Below, in pieces: positions 1-5,617 of a stretch of DNA of 6,917 nucleotides; positions within the stretch are counted from its first letter, which is position 1; each line of letters starts with the position of its first letter. The stretch is from CAZDHT01 sp964505325 (GTDB lineage: Bacteria > Planctomycetota > PUPC01): assembly GCA_964505325.1 (NCBI GenBank), contig CAZDHT010000272.1, positions 1 through 6,917 on the forward strand, read 5' to 3'. Made by a program: the position numbers and the translations under genes. A model generated the notes under the pieces. That model saw only the letters and a program-made list of their open reading frames with translations. It searched no databases and had not been told where the DNA came from.

Positions 1-11
1 AGCGTTGCGGT

Positions 12-98
12 GCAAAAGGTGTCAGGACCCTTTTTCGGAGCATAACTCAGGATTAGATCGTACCGTGTCGCCTGAAGAAGGGTCCTGACACCTTTTGC
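12..98. repeat. 87-bp long inverted repeat (MITE/REP-like)
   Basis: Bases 12-30 (GCAAAAGGTGTCAGGACCC) are the exact reverse complement of bases 80-98. The match continues inward to 38 and 72 with only two mismatches, giving arms of 27 bp (25 paired) around a 33-nt centre. No open frame fills the element. It lies beside a broken transposase and a second short repeat, which fits a small non-autonomous mobile element or REP-type palindrome. The inner T-tract (31-35) also lets it resemble a terminator hairpin on either strand. The core sequence looks familiar to me as a dispersed motif in environmental genomes, but I cannot verify that here. The structure is certain; the nature of the element is inference. 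Confidence 0.75.
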
Positions 99-108
99 CA
101 CATCGTCT

Positions 109-130
109 CTTCACTTGGCTGAAGTGTTAC
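109..130 (+). repeat. 22-bp repeat, copy A (inverted copy at 5700-5721)
   Basis: This stretch matches the reverse complement of 5700-5721 at 20 of 22 positions, including an unbroken 14-mer (GGCTGAAGTGTTAC at 117-130). Within this copy CTTCA (109-113) can pair with TGAAG (120-124) around a 6-nt loop. It sits between the long inverted repeat and the transposase remnant, so it may be part of a dispersed element or an end of one. Confidence 0.6.
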
Positions 131-157
131 GAGGGATGTTTGTCTTGATAGTATGTG

Positions 158-526
158 ATGACAAAATTGGTTGTCTACGAGTAGAACCATGCGAAGGTGT
201 TCTCGGCATTGCGCGAGGGTCAGGTGGACTACGTGGACATCTCGGACCCCGGCGAGGCTGATGCGTTTGCGGCAATACTGTTGCGTTCGGGGTTGCTGAA
301 GGAGATTTCGGAGACGTTTCCGTCTCCGCGTAAGAAGGCGGCGGAGGTTCCGGTTCACGTGCTTCTGTTCGGTCACATTCTGTTTCGGTACCACGCGGAG
401 CGTGCGTATCGGAACTTGCCGGACGTGCTGCGGTGCGGGACGGTGCTGAATCAGTTCGGACTGAACACCTCACCTCTGCCCAGCCTCCCCCTGTTCTTTG
501 AAAAACTGTCTGAATCACAGGGTTAA
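158..526 (+). pseudogene. Transposase remnant, N-terminal part only
   Basis: From GTG 197 the frame runs 109 codons and reads like the N-terminal, non-catalytic part of a DDE-type transposase, with segments such as VPVHVLLFGHILFRYHAERA and YRNLPDVLRCGTVLNQFGLN. After about base 465 the sequence becomes low-complexity (SPLPSLPLFFEKL) and stops at 524-526, so the catalytic region is missing. The same frame also reads upstream from an ATG at 158 (MTKLVVYE), then meets a TAG at 182-184 and continues NHAKVF. This suggests a nonsense mutation close to the original start, although GTG 197 could instead be a real start. The assignment to a transposase rests on recognising the sequence style; I cannot name the IS family. 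Either way it should not make an active enzyme. Confidence 0.55.
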
Positions 527-534
527 ACTGCTGC

Positions 535-562
535 TTGACTTGACGGGCCGACCGTATACTAT
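535..562 (+). promoter_or_regulatory. Putative sigma-70 promoter for the oxidoreductase gene
   Basis: TTGACT (535-540) and TACTAT (557-562) are separated by 16 bp and lie about 50 bp before the GTG at 613. An overlapping TATACT (555-560) would give only 14 bp spacing. This follows the end of the transposase remnant, so the gene appears to have its own promoter. Confidence 0.45.
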
Positions 563-612
563 CTTCTGCTCAAGCAACGCCCTCGCATGGACGCGTTCTG
601 AGGAGTCGAAGC

Positions 613-1647
613 GTGGCACGAAACCCGCTGCGTGTGGGGTTGGTCAGTTGCGGCGAGATCGCGGCAAAACATCAGCAGGCGATTGAGCCGTTGGACAACG
701 TCAGAATCGTCGCCTGCATGGACGTGGTACGGGCGGCGGCCAAGGACATGGGCGAACGGTGTGGCTGCCCGTACTTCACGGACTACGAGGAGCTGCTCGC
801 GGCGGATGAGGTCGAAGCGGTCCTGATTTCGACGCCTCACAATCTGCACGCTCCGCTGACCATCCAGGCGGCCAAGGCGGGCAAGCACGTGATGGTGGAG
901 AAGCCCATCGCCACGACCGAGAGGGACGCAACGGCGATGATCCGCGCGTGCAAGAGACACCGCGTCAAGTTGAAGACGATCTTCCCATCCCGTTACGCCG
1001 CCCAGATAGTCAAGACGCGACAGCTCGTGCGGTCGGGCGCAATCGGCGAGGTCAAGTTCATCACGATTGCCACGCTGGGCCACAAGAAGCCCTCCTACTG
1101 GACAGGCGGCTTCACCGGCCGCGTGAAAACGAACTGGCGCCAGAGCAAGGAACAGGCCGGCGGCGGGTACCTGATCATGAACTTCGTCCATAACATCGAT
1201 CGGATGCGCTTCATCACCGGCCTGGAGGCCGGCACGGTGTACGCCGACTACGACACGTTCGCGACGCCGGTCGAGGTCGAGGACGCACTGGTCGTGACGG
1301 TGCGGTACGAGAACGCGGCGCTGGGCACGATCGTGGGAACGACTTTTGCGTATGGGGGCGGTCTGCGGGGCGACGAGATCATGGGGACGAAAGGGCACAT
1401 CGTTGCCGGTGAGCCGCTGAAGGTCTACCTCAGCCGGCCGTTCCGGGGGATGAAGGCGGGCGAGTGGCTCGAGTTCCACGGCCGGTCGGTCAACACGCAG
1501 GGCGAGTCGGCCCGGAGGTTTGCGGTGGACGTGCGGCGGAACCGTACACCCGACATCACGGGCGAGGACGGGCGCGCGGCGCTGCGGGTGTGTCTGGCGG
1601 CGTACGAGTCGGGCAGGACGAAGAAGCCGGTCAAGGTCAAACGCTGA
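613..1647 (+). CDS. Gfo/Idh/MocA family NAD(P)-dependent oxidoreductase
   Basis: This 344-residue protein has the usual family length and two-domain layout. An N-terminal Rossmann fold (about 1-120) opens with VGLVSCGEIAAKH at 8-20 and carries the hallmark EKP (96-98), whose lysine is the usual catalytic residue. The C-terminal sheet domain includes GGGYLIMNFVHNIDRM (183-198), where H193 and D196 fit the family's substrate-site pattern. Members usually oxidise or reduce sugars, inositols or related alcohols with NAD(P); the substrate cannot be told from this sequence. The first glycine of the usual GxGxxA dinucleotide loop is Ser12. The GTG start is favoured by GAGGAG at 600-605, 7 nt upstream, and because it begins just before the first beta strand. 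It appears to be transcribed alone, since another promoter follows. Confidence 0.92.
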   Translation: MARNPLRVGLVSCGEIAAKHQQAIEPLDNVRIVACMDVVRAAAKDMGERCGCPYFTDYEELLAADEVEAVLISTPHNLHAPLTIQAAKAGKHVMVEKPIATTERDATAMIRACKRHRVKLKTIFPSRYAAQIVKTRQLVRSGAIGEVKFITIATLGHKKPSYWTGGFTGRVKTNWRQSKEQAGGGYLIMNFVHNIDRMRFITGLEAGTVYADYDTFATPVEVEDALVVTVRYENAALGTIVGTTFAYGGGLRGDEIMGTKGHIVAGEPLKVYLSRPFRGMKAGEWLEFHGRSVNTQGESARRFAVDVRRNRTPDITGEDGRAALRVCLAAYESGRTKKPVKVKR

Positions 1648-1682
1648 TGCGCTCCGCTGAACATGCCCGAGGGTTCCCCGGT

Positions 1683-1711
1683 TTGACATATCGTGCATAC
1701 AGGGATACAAT
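1683..1711 (+). promoter_or_regulatory. Near-consensus sigma-70 promoter for PC4-like and sigma genes
   Basis: TTGACA (1683-1688) matches the -35 consensus exactly. It is followed by the ideal 17-bp spacer and TACAAT (1706-1711), one base from the -10 consensus. Transcription would start near 1718, giving a leader of about 57 nt before the ATG at 1775. The next two genes are probably read from here. The TTGACA fits the intact -35-reading helix of the sigma factor encoded downstream, so self-regulation is possible but unproven. Confidence 0.8.
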
Positions 1712-1774
1712 GGTGCCGAGCAACTGCCGGACGCGCTGTCGCCGGTGGCTCACCAAAGGACAGGAGAAAGAGGA

Positions 1775-2029
1775 ATGAGCGACCTGAAGCGGATCGGGGA
1801 ACTCACCAAGAACGCCAGCACGACCATCGTCTTCAGCACCACAGAATACAAGGGCGCCATGTACGTGGACGTGCGCGAGTTCGTCGAGAGCGCCACGTAC
1901 CAAGGTCCCACCAAGAAGGGGATCCGGCTGCACAGCGACAAGCTGGACGAGTTTATCGGGAATTTGCAGAAGGTGAAGGCCGACCTGGCGGGACGGGCGG
2001 CCGAGAAAGATACGCCGGAAGCCAGTTGA
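1775..2029 (+). CDS. PC4/p15-like single-stranded DNA-binding protein
   Basis: This is an 84-residue protein resembling the C-terminal domain of the transcriptional coactivator PC4 (p15). The central part (about 15-67) shows the family pattern: TTIVFSTTEYKGAMYVDVRE, then GPTKKGIRL at 44-52, then a helix DKLDEFIGNLQKV. Family members form dimers that bind single-stranded DNA. Eukaryotic PC4 acts in transcription and repair, while the role of bacterial versions is poorly known. The tail (70-84) is short, charged and probably disordered. ATG 1775 was chosen over an in-frame GTG at 1745 because AGGAG (1762-1766) is 8 nt upstream and the family homology starts just after it. The gene is preceded by a strong promoter and followed 97 nt later by a sigma factor, suggesting a shared job in transcription. 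Confidence 0.85.
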   Translation: MSDLKRIGELTKNASTTIVFSTTEYKGAMYVDVREFVESATYQGPTKKGIRLHSDKLDEFIGNLQKVKADLAGRAAEKDTPEAS

Positions 2030-2113
2030 TCGGTCGGCCTCGCATCGAGCCCAGCGCCGCCCGCCACGCCACGCGACGGAGACGTAGGATCTCGAAGGGG
2101 ACTGAAGGAGCCC

Positions 2114-2119
2114 GGAGGA
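2114..2119 (+). promoter_or_regulatory. Shine-Dalgarno GGAGGA that decides the sigma factor start
   Basis: GGAGGA lies inside the open sigma-factor frame, which begins after a TGA at 2103-2105. The first start-like codon at a suitable distance is ATC at 2127, 8 nt beyond GGAGG. No ATG, GTG or TTG occurs in this frame between 2106 and 2174. A strong ribosome-binding site at this point argues that translation begins here rather than at TTG 2175. Confidence 0.6.
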
Positions 2120-2126
2120 ATTCGCG

Positions 2127-2975
2127 ATCGCCAAGGAACCTGCACTCGAGGCTTATCTCAGAGACATCAGTCGCTTGGGCCTTCTGGAGCCCGACGAGGA
2201 ACGTGAGCTGGCCAAGCGTCTGGCGAAGGGCGATCCGGAAGCGCGGGAGCGGATGATCATCTCCAACCTGCGCCTGGTCGTGAGCATTGCGAGGAACTAC
2301 GTCAACCGCGGTCTGCCGCTGATGGACCTCATCGAGGAGGGAAACATCGGTCTGCTGAAGGCGGTCGAGAAGTTCAACTACCGGCAGGAGTGCCGCTTCA
2401 GCACCTACGCCAACTGGTGGATCAAGCAGGCCATCCGCCGGGCCATCACCAACACCTCGAAGACGGTCCGCGTGCCCGCGTACATGGTCGAAGCCATTTC
2501 GCACTGGAAGAACGCGGAGCTGGTTCTGCGATCGAAGCTGGGACGGCGGCCGAGCGTGAGGGAGATCACCAAGCAGGCCCGGGTCAACTCGAAGAATTAC
2601 AAGCTGGTCCGGCGTCTGGTCCGGCTGTCCTCTCGTCCGGGGCAGCCGGTCAGTCTGGACCTGATGTCTTCACTTAATGAGTTGATCGAAGACACCCGCG
2701 CCGAGAAGCCCGAAGACAACCTGTTCAGCGCCAACGAGCACGAGGTGCTGCAGCGCGTGCTCGACAAGATCAGCCCGCGCGAGGCGCATATTCTTCGCCT
2801 GCGGTATGGCCTCGACGACGACCGGCCGATGACCCTGGCGCAGATCGGCAAGGAGGTCGGCCTTACGCGCGAGCGGATCCGTCAGATCGAGCGTGAGGCG
2901 ATCAACAAGTTGCTCAAGGAGATCATGCGCCGAAGTGACCAGGAGCCCGGGCGCAGCCGGCGGCTGAAGGGTTGA
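2127..2975 (+). CDS. Sigma-70 family RNA polymerase sigma factor (RpoD/RpoS-like)
   Basis: Read from ATC 2127, this is a 282-residue sigma factor lacking region 1.1. Region 1.2 starts at once (EPALEAYLRDISRLGLLEPD, 4-23). Region 2 follows (about 46-107), with NLRLVVSIARNYVNRGLPLM, DLIEEGNIGLLKA and FSTYANWWIKQAIRRAI. Region 3 spans about 116-190. Region 4 carries the helix-turn-helix MTLAQIGKEVGLTRERIRQI (235-254), with the TRERIRQIE recognition helix matching E. coli RpoD, so TTGACA-like -35 boxes are expected. In region 2.4 the E. coli Q437 equivalent is kept (Q101) but the T440 equivalent is Arg104, as expected for an alternative sigma. The first conventional start, TTG 2175, would delete most of region 1.2, so the AUC start is preferred. 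A sequencing error there is the main alternative. Identity as a sigma-70 factor is near certain; its regulon is not known. Confidence 0.93.
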   Translation: MAKEPALEAYLRDISRLGLLEPDEERELAKRLAKGDPEARERMIISNLRLVVSIARNYVNRGLPLMDLIEEGNIGLLKAVEKFNYRQECRFSTYANWWIKQAIRRAITNTSKTVRVPAYMVEAISHWKNAELVLRSKLGRRPSVREITKQARVNSKNYKLVRRLVRLSSRPGQPVSLDLMSSLNELIEDTRAEKPEDNLFSANEHEVLQRVLDKISPREAHILRLRYGLDDDRPMTLAQIGKEVGLTRERIRQIEREAINKLLKEIMRRSDQEPGRSRRLKG

Positions 2976-2981
2976 GCAACG

Positions 2982-3010
2982 TTGACATCCGGGGCACCCG
3001 CGCCTAGAAT
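2982..3010 (+). promoter_or_regulatory. Near-consensus sigma-70 promoter for apt and tRNA-Arg
   Basis: TTGACA (2982-2987), a 17-bp spacer and TAGAAT (3005-3010) begin only 7 nt after the sigma-factor stop. Transcription would start near 3017, giving a leader of about 68 nt before the apt ATG at 3085. It gives apt and the genes behind it their own strong promoter. It shares the exact TTGACA and 17-bp spacing with the promoter at 1683. Confidence 0.8.
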
Positions 3011-3084
3011 AGCGGTCTTGTTCGGGCCCGAGCCCAAGTACGGGCGGCGTGTGCTTTCCCATCCGATGCCACGTTGAGGAACTT

Positions 3085-3609
3085 ATGAAAGACCTGAGGG
3101 CGATCATCCGGAACGTGCCCGATTTCCCCAAGGAAGGCATTGTCTTCCGCGATATCACCACGCTGCTGGCTGACCCGGAGGCCACCCGCGAGGCGGCGGA
3201 CGCGATCGCAGACCACTACCGAGACGCCCATGTCGACGTGGTGGTGGGGATAGAGGCCCGGGGCTTTATCTTCGGCGCGCTGGTCGCCGAGCGGCTCAAC
3301 GCCGCGTTCGCGCCGGTCAGAAAGCCGGGCAAGCTGCCCTACGACACGATCAGCGAGACCTACGAGCTGGAGTATGGCACCGACACGGTGGAAATTCACA
3401 CCGACGCCGTGAGCAAGGGACAGAAGGTTCTCATCGTGGACGACCTGCTGGCCACGGGCGGCACGATGGCGGCCTGCTGCCGGCTGGTGGACAAGCTCGG
3501 CGGGGTCGTGGCCGGATGCGCCCTTGTCATTGAACTGAGCTTCCTACGGGGCCGCGAGAAGCTCGAAGGCCGCGACGTGTTCGCGCTGGTCGACTACGAG
3601 AGCGAATAG
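3085..3609 (+). CDS. apt: Adenine phosphoribosyltransferase
   Basis: This cytoplasmic purine-salvage enzyme joins adenine to PRPP to make AMP and pyrophosphate. The 174-residue product has the normal bacterial length. It begins with the typical MKDLRAIIRNVPDFPKEGIV, has FRDIT at 21-25, the IEARGF segment at 56-61 and RKPGKLPY at 79-86. The PRPP-binding signature VLIVDDLLATGGT lies at 115-127, and the usual ALVIELSFLRGREKL at 146-160. ATG 3085 is chosen over an in-frame GTG at 3049 because family homology starts there and GAGGA (3076-3080) lies 4 nt upstream. The gene follows its own strong promoter. Its TAG stop directly touches the first base of the next tRNA gene, so one transcript very likely carries both. 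Confidence 0.97.
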   Translation: MKDLRAIIRNVPDFPKEGIVFRDITTLLADPEATREAADAIADHYRDAHVDVVVGIEARGFIFGALVAERLNAAFAPVRKPGKLPYDTISETYELEYGTDTVEIHTDAVSKGQKVLIVDDLLATGGTMAACCRLVDKLGGVVAGCALVIELSFLRGREKLEGRDVFALVDYESE

Positions 3610-3683
3610 GCGCCCGTAGCTCAATAGGATAGAGCACTGGTTTCCTAAACCAGAGGCTGCAGGTTCGATTCCTGCCGGGCGTA
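3610..3683 (+). tRNA. tRNA-Arg (anticodon CCU)
   Basis: The 74-nt sequence folds as a full cloverleaf. The acceptor stem is 3610-3616 with 3676-3682 (six Watson-Crick pairs plus a terminal G-U). The D arm is formed by GCTC (3619-3622) and GAGC (3632-3635). The anticodon stem is CTGGT (3637-3641) with ACCAG (3649-3653), and the T arm is 3659-3663 with 3671-3675 around TTCGATT. The loop TTCCTAA places CCT at 3644-3646, which reads the AGG arginine codon. The discriminator is A3683; CCA is not encoded, so it must be added after processing. Base 1 follows the apt stop codon with no gap, and the next gene starts 3 nt after the end. Confidence 0.96.
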
Positions 3684-3686
3684 TCC

Positions 3687-4118
3687 GTGGGCGAAAGAAG
3701 GGAAACATCCTGGTGGTGGGCGGCCGCGGCCGTCATGGTTGCTGCGGGCGCGGGATGTTCGTCCCTAAGTTCGCCCCTGCCGGGAGGCGCCGGCGGGTCG
3801 GCCCGGCCGTTTGCCGACGTGCCGCCGCCGCCCGACTGCGAGCTGGGCTGGTCATACGTCCACCAGAGCGGCTCGTATCGCTACGGGACGTTGATCTACG
3901 TCGGTAAGCCCAGCACGGAAGAGGTGATCGAACACTACAAGATCGCGATGGCCCGGGAGAACTGGAGCTTCATCGAGCGAATCGGGACCGACGAGACGAT
4001 CCTGCGCTACAGCAAGCCCCGGCGCGGACGCGAGCACTGTGACATTGTCATCCGCGAGCCCGACTGGCGCGGAAGACGATGTATCGTCGTGACGGTGACC
4101 GGCAGCCACGGGCAGTGA
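3687..4118 (+). CDS. Small predicted lipoprotein of unknown function
   Basis: The 143-residue product has a lipoprotein signal. A charged start (MGERRET) leads into a hydrophobic stretch (WWWAAAAVMVAAGAG, 9-23) and Cys24, with GAGC as lipobox. A Gly/Pro/Ser linker (25-50) follows, then a compact alpha/beta domain (about 51-140). That domain has an IEHYKIAMARENWSFIERIG helix-strand segment and a cysteine-bearing strand HCDIVIREPD; further cysteines are at 51 and 132. I do not recognise a named family with confidence. The protein is probably anchored in a membrane facing the periplasm. GTG 3687 is the only in-frame start that gives a proper signal peptide; ATG 3735 would cut it short. There is no clear Shine-Dalgarno, because the upstream bases are the tRNA 3' end. 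The gene is nearly coupled to the TPR gene after it. Confidence 0.75.
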   Translation: MGERRETSWWWAAAAVMVAAGAGCSSLSSPLPGGAGGSARPFADVPPPPDCELGWSYVHQSGSYRYGTLIYVGKPSTEEVIEHYKIAMARENWSFIERIGTDETILRYSKPRRGREHCDIVIREPDWRGRRCIVVTVTGSHGQ

Positions 4119-4120
4119 CC

Positions 4121-4900
4121 ATGGCCGACAAGACCGCAAAGAAGAGAAGAAAGAAGCATAAGAACCTCAGGGCTCGGGTCCATCGGCGGCGGGTCAAAGA
4201 GGCGGACCACCCGGAGTACGGGAACAAGAAGAAGAAGAAGAAAAAGCCCAAAGAGAAGGACGACCGATTGCGTCGGCTTTGCGGGAAAGTCGGGCGGAGG
4301 CTTGGAGCCCTGTGGGACGGGTTGGTGGACAAGGTCGGTTTTGCCCCGGTGGTGATCGTCGTCCGCTGGGTTGTCATCCTCACCGTGATTGTTGTGGTAT
4401 GGATTGGGGTGAGCCGATGGCGGGCGGACAAGCAGCGCAGCGCCATCGACCGGGCGCAGACCATCAATCAAATGAAAGAGGTAACCGAGACCTACCCGGA
4501 CGCGCCGGATCTCCTGCTGCGTCTGGGCACGGCATACGCCCTGCGCGGCGACGAGGGCGATCTGGCGAGAGCCGAGTCGGCCCTTCAACGCGCGTTCGAT
4601 TCGGCCCGAGACAGCTCGCAGAAGGCGCTTGTGGCACTCGAGCTCGGCAAGGCGAAAATAGACCTTGAAAAATACGAGCAAGCCCTTACACTATTCGATG
4701 TTGCCGTCCAAGACAAGGACATCCTGCCGTTAACCCGGGACGCGGCAGACTGGTATGCGGGCCGCTGTCTCGAGCAACTCGGCCGCGCCAAAGAGGCGGC
4801 AGTGAGATACGCACGAGTGACGGCCAGGAAGACGGGAGGCATATGGGGTATGCTGGCGGCGCACCGCCAGATCAAACTGCGACAGGAAGCGCTGGACTGA
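4121..4900 (+). CDS. Membrane-anchored tetratricopeptide (TPR) protein with Lys-rich N-terminus
   Basis: This 259-residue protein starts with a strongly basic tail (1-62) that includes seven lysines in a row (36-42). One membrane segment follows (about 73-98, APVVIVVRWVVILTVIVVVW). After it come about three TPR-like helical pairs near 127-160, 165-198 and 205-237, for example LLLRLGTAYALRGDEGDLAR and YEQALTLFDVAVQDKD. By the positive-inside rule the Lys-rich tail should be cytoplasmic and the TPR part should face the periplasm. The layout recalls YfgM-like scaffold proteins, but I do not claim orthology. ATG 4121 is just 2 nt after the lipoprotein stop, suggesting translational coupling and a shared envelope role. 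An in-frame GTG at 4079 inside the lipoprotein gene is a less likely start. Confidence 0.8.
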   Translation: MADKTAKKRRKKHKNLRARVHRRRVKEADHPEYGNKKKKKKKPKEKDDRLRRLCGKVGRRLGALWDGLVDKVGFAPVVIVVRWVVILTVIVVVWIGVSRWRADKQRSAIDRAQTINQMKEVTETYPDAPDLLLRLGTAYALRGDEGDLARAESALQRAFDSARDSSQKALVALELGKAKIDLEKYEQALTLFDVAVQDKDILPLTRDAADWYAGRCLEQLGRAKEAAVRYARVTARKTGGIWGMLAAHRQIKLRQEALD

Positions 4901-4931
4901 ACAGAGCCGCCTCGGCGCGCCGTCATCGTTT

Positions 4932-4940
4932 TAAGGAGGA
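4932..4940 (+). promoter_or_regulatory. Strong Shine-Dalgarno for the corrinoid protein
   Basis: TAAGGAGGA lies 9 nt before ATG 4950 and is nearly fully complementary to the 16S rRNA 3' end. It is the strongest ribosome-binding site in the window, pointing to high expression of the gene after it. I see no convincing promoter in the 49 nt between it and the TPR gene, so co-transcription from upstream is possible. Confidence 0.85.
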
Positions 4941-4949
4941 TTCTCGTAG

Positions 4950-5582
4950 ATGGCTGATTTGAACACGATTGCGGAAAAGCTCATCGCCGGCAACGCCCCC
5001 GAGACCAAGGAACTGGTCCAACAGGCCGTAGACGAGGGGGTCCCCGTGAAAGACATCCTGGACCTGGGCCTAATCGCGGGGATGAACGAAGTCGGCAGGC
5101 GTTTCAAGAACAACGAGTTCTACGTCCCCGAGGTCCTGATCGCCGCCAGGGCCATGCACTGGGCAATGGAGGTGCTCGGGCCGAAGCTCGAAGCGGCGGG
5201 CGTGAAGAGCATCGGCAAAGCCGCCATCGGCACGGTCAAGGGGGACCTGCACGACATCGGCAAGAACCTGGTGGCGATGATGCTCCGCGGGGCCGGGTTC
5301 GAGGTGGTGGACCTGACGGTCGACGTTTCCATCGAGAAATTCGTCGAGGTGGCGAAGGGAGACGTCCAGGTCATCTGCCTCTCCGCGCTGCTGACCACCA
5401 CCATGCCCCAGATGCCCAAGGTCATCGAGGCGCTCAAGGAAGCCGGCATCACCGACGTGAAGGTAATGGTCGGTGGCGCCCCGGTCACCCAGAAGTACGC
5501 CGACGAGATCGGAGCCGACGGTTACGCGCCGGATGCCGCCAGCGCGGTAGACAAGGCCAAGGAGCTCCTCAACCTGAACTGA
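4950..5582 (+). CDS. Corrinoid (B12-binding) methyltransferase-partner protein
   Basis: The 210-residue protein has the two-part fold of free-standing corrinoid proteins such as MtbC, MtmC, MttC and the cobalamin modules of MetH. A helical cap domain (about 1-88) contains GLIAGMNEVGRRFKNNEFYV and PEVLIAARAM. A Rossmann-like B12 domain (about 89-210) carries the DxHxxG signature as D99, H101 and G104 (GTVKGDLHDIGKNLV), then SALLTTTM (145-152) and VGGAPVT (174-180). H101 should be the lower cobalt ligand. Such proteins carry a methyl group between a substrate-specific methyltransferase and an acceptor such as tetrahydrofolate or coenzyme M. No methyltransferase or reactivase gene is in this window, so the methyl donor (methylamine, methoxy-aromatic, methanol, glycine betaine or other) is unknown. 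The start is set by the strong Shine-Dalgarno. Confidence 0.93.
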   Translation: MADLNTIAEKLIAGNAPETKELVQQAVDEGVPVKDILDLGLIAGMNEVGRRFKNNEFYVPEVLIAARAMHWAMEVLGPKLEAAGVKSIGKAAIGTVKGDLHDIGKNLVAMMLRGAGFEVVDLTVDVSIEKFVEVAKGDVQVICLSALLTTTMPQMPKVIEALKEAGITDVKVMVGGAPVTQKYADEIGADGYAPDAASAVDKAKELLNLN

Positions 5583-5617
5583 GGTGCAGGGGGTTATTGG
5601 GGCCTCTAACAGAACCC

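Noticed and set aside
1..530. CRISPR array or phage attachment site at the left end
   Set aside because: There are no regularly spaced direct repeats, and no integrase or tRNA lies near; the repeats here are inverted.
559..1710. 383-codon open frame on the minus strand
   Set aside because: It is antisense to the oxidoreductase gene, whose motifs are clear; the Arg/His-rich translation is typical of a shadow frame.
2175..2975. Sigma factor starting at TTG 2175
   Set aside because: This start has no good ribosome-binding site and would delete most of conserved region 1.2, which is intact in frame upstream.
4665..4692. TTGAAA, 16 bp, TACACT as a promoter for the corrinoid gene
   Set aside because: It lies deep within the TPR coding region, about 260 bp before the gene, and matches consensus only moderately.
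4913..4922. Palindrome CGGCGCGCCG as a terminator after the TPR gene
   Set aside because: It has no loop and no T-tract at a suitable distance; in GC-rich DNA such a 10-mer is not strong evidence.
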